In this document: positions 11,703-13,991 of the stretch, in pieces
Layout of the letters: each line of letters opens with the position of its first letter
Position numbering within the stretch: the stretch's first letter is position 1
Origin: UBA2428 sp002343545
Lineage (GTDB): Bacteria > Bdellovibrionota > UBA2428
NCBI GenBank assembly: GCA_937952285.1
Contig: CALFZE010000098.1
Span: forward strand, 1 to 13,991
DNA length: 13,991 nucleotides
Direction of reading: 5' to 3'
The notes under the pieces: generated by a model
The model's input: only the letters and a program-made list of their open reading frames with translations
Database searches by the model: none
What the model was told of the DNA's origin: nothing
Translations under genes and position numbers: made by a program

Positions 11703-13064
11703 ATGCGCCAGACTTGGAAGACTTTCGGATTCGTCGTGACCCTCGGCGCGGCCCTTTGCTCGCGCGCGGCGGACTGGCACGCCCAAGAACTCTACGAGAA
11801 GGCCCAGGTTCAACGCGAGGAGCTGGGCGACAATCCCTACGTCTCCGAGGAAACGTGGAGCCACACGCGCGAAGTCGTGAACCGCGGAACTTCGAAGTTC
11901 GTGAACGCCCTCGGCTGCGGCGCGCGTGGCCGCAAGGACCTCTTCCAAGCGGCCATCAACGAAGCCGTGAACGACATTCATACCCTCGGCAAGAGCGCCA
12001 AGGTTGCGAGCGGTCGACTGACCTACGAATCCTACCTTCGCGCGGTCGGTTGGGACTATCTCGAGCGCGCGACGAAGGCATGCGGCAAGTCTTGTTATCA
12101 ACGTCTACAGGCGCCGCTCTCGCAATTCCTTTTCGTTCTGCAAAACCATGATCTCCGCCAGCCGGAGACGCAAAAGCTCGCCATCTCCATCGTGACGACG
12201 CTTTACCGTCAAGTGGAGTCGCTCGCGGCGAGCGGGCGTCGTATGCCCTGCGAAGCTTTGGACGGAAGCACGGCCGCCGCGGGCGGCAAGTCCGAAGCGA
12301 GCGCCTCGGTCGCTCGGCAAGACTCCGTCGCTCCGTCGCACGGAGCGAGCGACCCCGCGCCCGGGTCGCACGCGCCGGCCTCGACGAGCTCGGGTTCTGA
12401 AGGCTCCGGATCCGCGTCTTCCGCTCCGGCCGTAACGCCGACACCTTCGCGGACCGCTTCGGGCTCCGGTCGTCGTCGTCCGGACTGCACGCCCCGCGAC
12501 CTCAAGATCGTCGACAAGCGCGGACGTAGCTTCGAGATCCCGGCCGCCGGCAAAGTCGGCAAGTTTCCCGTCGAGAGCCACCTCGTCACGAAATCGGAAC
12601 TCTCGCGCAACGGTCGTTGGCCGAGCTCCAAAAGCGACGGCCTGCAATCCCATTTGGATTCGAGCTGCGCGCTCCTGAAGGAGCGTTTCGCGGGCGTGAA
12701 CTGCGCGCTCGTTTACCCGACGAAGTGGCACAAGGTTTGGACGCCGGCCGAAGGCGGCGGCGCGCGCGGCCAGGGGAAGCACGCTCAGCCGCCCGATCTT
12801 ATGAACGAGATGTTCTCGTTCAACATGCGTTGGAACCCGGCGGTTCCTCCGGGAACGAAGTTCCTCCTGACTTTGGGCGATCGTCAGGTCGTGGTCGTGG
12901 GTGGCTACGAATACGGCCCCAACGCGGGCCTTTTCGACAGCGGTTATATCGGCGGTATCCAACCCGAAGTGCAGTACTTCCTGGGTGCGCAACGCCAATC
13001 CAAGATCAAGGTCCAGATGCTGGCCGATCAGAGTATGCCTCTCGGTCCCACGAACTGCCGCTAG
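11703..13064 (+). CDS. Exported two-domain protein with Ser/Ala/Pro linker
   Basis: This 453-residue protein has a Sec signal peptide (hydrophobic 8-18, cleavage near Ala22/Ala23). An N-terminal alpha-helical domain follows (about 25-185) with cysteines at 72, 127, 131 and 183. Residues 188-258 are a low-complexity linker of Ser, Ala, Gly, Pro and Thr. A C-terminal domain (260-453) is mainly beta. Its last part, PPGTKFLLTLGDRQVVVVGG (382-401), then EYGP (403-406) and YIGGIQPEVQYFLGA (415-429) with IKVQML (435-440), has the spacing of a double-psi beta-barrel (RlpA/expansin-like), but the diagnostic Asp-Arg-Gly-Pro reads Glu-Tyr-Gly-Pro, so this is tentative. The linker suits a protein spanning or binding the cell wall. 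Start chosen from the Shine-Dalgarno and signal peptide. I do not recognise the family. Confidence 0.8.
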   Translation: MRQTWKTFGFVVTLGAALCSRAADWHAQELYEKAQVQREELGDNPYVSEETWSHTREVVNRGTSKFVNALGCGARGRKDLFQAAINEAVNDIHTLGKSAKVASGRLTYESYLRAVGWDYLERATKACGKSCYQRLQAPLSQFLFVLQNHDLRQPETQKLAISIVTTLYRQVESLAASGRRMPCEALDGSTAAAGGKSEASASVARQDSVAPSHGASDPAPGSHAPASTSSGSEGSGSASSAPAVTPTPSRTASGSGRRRPDCTPRDLKIVDKRGRSFEIPAAGKVGKFPVESHLVTKSELSRNGRWPSSKSDGLQSHLDSSCALLKERFAGVNCALVYPTKWHKVWTPAEGGGARGQGKHAQPPDLMNEMFSFNMRWNPAVPPGTKFLLTLGDRQVVVVGGYEYGPNAGLFDSGYIGGIQPEVQYFLGAQRQSKIKVQMLADQSMPLGPTNCR

Positions 13065-13088
13065 AACTCCATTCGGAAACTTAACGAC

Positions 13089-13094
13089 TAAAAT
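13089..13094 (+). promoter_or_regulatory. -10-like hexamer upstream of beta-propeller gene
   Basis: TAAAAT (5/6 match to the -10 consensus) would start transcription near 13101, leaving a leader of about 120 bases before the ATG at 13222. No clear -35 is seen 16-18 bases upstream. The intervening bases hold no convincing small gene. Confidence 0.3.
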
Positions 13095-13175
13095 CTGAAC
13101 AGCGTGGTGGCGCTTTTCGTCCGCGCCGATCCGGCACCCGCGTTAACTCCGCGATTCGAGGAACTCGGGCGCTCG

Positions 13176-13200
13176 CCGTGCCTCGCGCACGGTGGCACGG
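13176..13200 (+). other. Two mutually exclusive hairpins before the last gene
   Basis: CCGTGCC (13176-13182) can pair with GGCACGG (13194-13200), seven pairs, or its first six bases with GCACGG (13187-13192), six pairs and a five-base loop. The two stems share one arm and so exclude each other. The element ends 21 bases before the ATG at 13222. It could be a terminator remnant for the upstream gene or a leader switch. There is no T-run. Confidence 0.35.
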
Positions 13201-13221
13201 GACTCGCATTCAAAAACCCGG

Positions 13222-13991
13222 ATGAAACGTCGTATCGCTTTCTTGGGTCTCGTCGGCGCCTCGGTCATTTGGATGGCCCAGGATCGCGACGTCGAGTCTT
13301 CGGCGGGCCTCTCGCCCGAAGCTTCGACGCCCGTTTCGAATCGACACGATCAAAATTCCGCGACGAAGTCGGCGTCCGCGTCGGGTTCGGGCAAAGCAAA
13401 AACCGCGATCGATTCCGACGCGCAAAGCTCGATATCGCTCTTGGACGACCCCATGGGCCTCGCGCCGAAGCTCGTCTTCGAGTCCCGCACCGGCAAGGGC
13501 CCCCAGGAGATCGGCGTCGGCGGCGAAGAGCAAGACCCGCGCGGTCCCGTCGCGATGGCCGTCTCGGCCTCCGGTCGCCTGGCCGTCGCCGACGGATTTA
13601 ACCGCCGCATCCAGTTCCGCGACTCGAACGGCCGCGTGCTCCGCAACGTCGAGTTCCCGCAGGACACGACGCTTCGTCACGTGACGGCCGGAGCCGACGG
13701 CCGTTTCCATTCCCTCGAGACGAACGGGCAGGGGCAAGTGCTCCTGCGTAGCTTCTCCGAGAGCGGCGACGCCGTCTCGACCGTGCGGATCAAGACGAAG
13801 GATTCCTTCGTGACCTACGCCGTGAACGCCTACCGCTTGGAAGTCGGCACCTCGGGCGTGGCGAACCTCGTCGGCGCCGAAGAGAGCTACCGCGTGCAAG
13901 CCGACGGTCAGATCCGCAAGCTCCCCGGCGTTCCCTTCGAAAACGACGAGAGCCGTTTCGTGCGGATCGACGCGTCGGCGAGCGGCCGTCG
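13222..13991 (+). CDS. Membrane-anchored NHL/beta-propeller-like protein, 3' partial
   Basis: The reading frame stays open from the ATG at 13222 to the window edge (256 codons) and has no stop here. It begins with MKRR and a hydrophobic stretch (6-18), an uncleaved anchor or weak signal peptide, followed by a Ser/Ala/Asp-rich spacer (22-75). From about 84 it reads like propeller blades: LVFESRTGKGPQEIGVGG (84-101), then DPRGPVAMAVSASGRLAVADG (starts 105) running into FNRRIQFRDSNGRVLRNVEFP (126-146). The phrase with G-P-x-x-(M/F)-A-V, a G-R-L/V-x-V-x-D strand and N-R-R-(I/V)-Q-x-(F) is typical of NHL-type repeats. Such propellers bind proteins or sugars. Ligand is unknown. No Shine-Dalgarno precedes the ATG. 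An opposing minus-strand frame (13210-13899) is a codon-bias shadow. Confidence 0.8.
   Translation, partial: MKRRIAFLGLVGASVIWMAQDRDVESSAGLSPEASTPVSNRHDQNSATKSASASGSGKAKTAIDSDAQSSISLLDDPMGLAPKLVFESRTGKGPQEIGVGGEEQDPRGPVAMAVSASGRLAVADGFNRRIQFRDSNGRVLRNVEFPQDTTLRHVTAGADGRFHSLETNGQGQVLLRSFSESGDAVSTVRIKTKDSFVTYAVNAYRLEVGTSGVANLVGAEESYRVQADGQIRKLPGVPFENDESRFVRIDASASGR

Noticed and set aside
12260..12480. Low-complexity DNA as a possible repeat element
   Set aside because: It encodes the Ser/Ala/Pro linker in frame and shows no exact tandem unit.
13104..13601. A 165-codon plus-strand frame starting GTG GTG after the TAAAAT hexamer
   Set aside because: It overlaps the propeller frame and its translation is Arg-rich with no domain, whereas the ATG 13222 frame gives an anchor and repeat-like blades. 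A very short leader peptide from 13104 cannot be excluded.
1..13991. Mobile elements, CRISPR arrays, tRNA genes, defence systems
   Set aside because: No terminal inverted repeats with transposase, no regularly spaced repeats, no cloverleaf and no defence-type domain set were seen.

Overview
The window looks like chromosome of a high-GC Gram-negative bacterium. Nearly every protein is built for the cell envelope. There are Sec signal peptides, four lipoprotein lipoboxes, a prepilin-type N-terminus and a c-type cytochrome. No tRNA, rRNA, transposase, phage gene or CRISPR array is visible. Several families here (di-haem cytochrome with a long insert, prepilin with Gln at position 5, CsgG/DUF4810/DUF799 lipoprotein trio, NHL-like propeller) are ones I associate with Bdellovibrionota or Myxococcota. 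That placement is inference from protein style and is not proven by the window.

Layout. (1) 1-4089: three singly transcribed genes on alternating strands. These are an exported di-haem cytochrome c (+), a type IV pilin-like protein (-) and an N-acylglucosamine 2-epimerase/mannose isomerase family enzyme (+). (2) 4104-10565: a long minus-strand block. In transcription order it holds a small acidic protein, a translationally coupled lipoprotein operon (CsgG/HfaB family, DUF4810, DUF799/GNA1162 family), a very large subtilisin-like lipoprotein protease, and an exported protein with amidoligase/glutamine-synthetase-like motifs. (3) 10662-13991: three plus-strand exported proteins. These are a candidate His/Cys caspase-like protein, a two-domain protein with a Ser/Ala/Pro-rich linker, and the start of a membrane-anchored beta-propeller-like protein that runs off the window.

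How they may work together. The lipoprotein trio is a recurrent operon, and its overlapping stop/start codons argue for one outer-membrane-associated complex. The subtilase follows it on the same strand after 87 bases and has its own leader, so it could be a processing or quality-control protease of the same compartment, but this rests on proximity only.

Expression signals fall into two styles. Three genes (subtilase, CsgG-family gene, two-domain protein) have strong Shine-Dalgarno sequences. Several others (pilin, epimerase, caspase-like, perhaps the acidic protein and the cytochrome) have no Shine-Dalgarno but carry a -10-like hexamer about six bases before the start codon, which suggests leaderless transcripts. 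The most unusual items are the roughly 359-residue insertion between catalytic Asp and His of the subtilase, the two interleaved inverted repeats across its ribosome binding site, the secreted caspase-like candidate, and the exported amidoligase-like protein.
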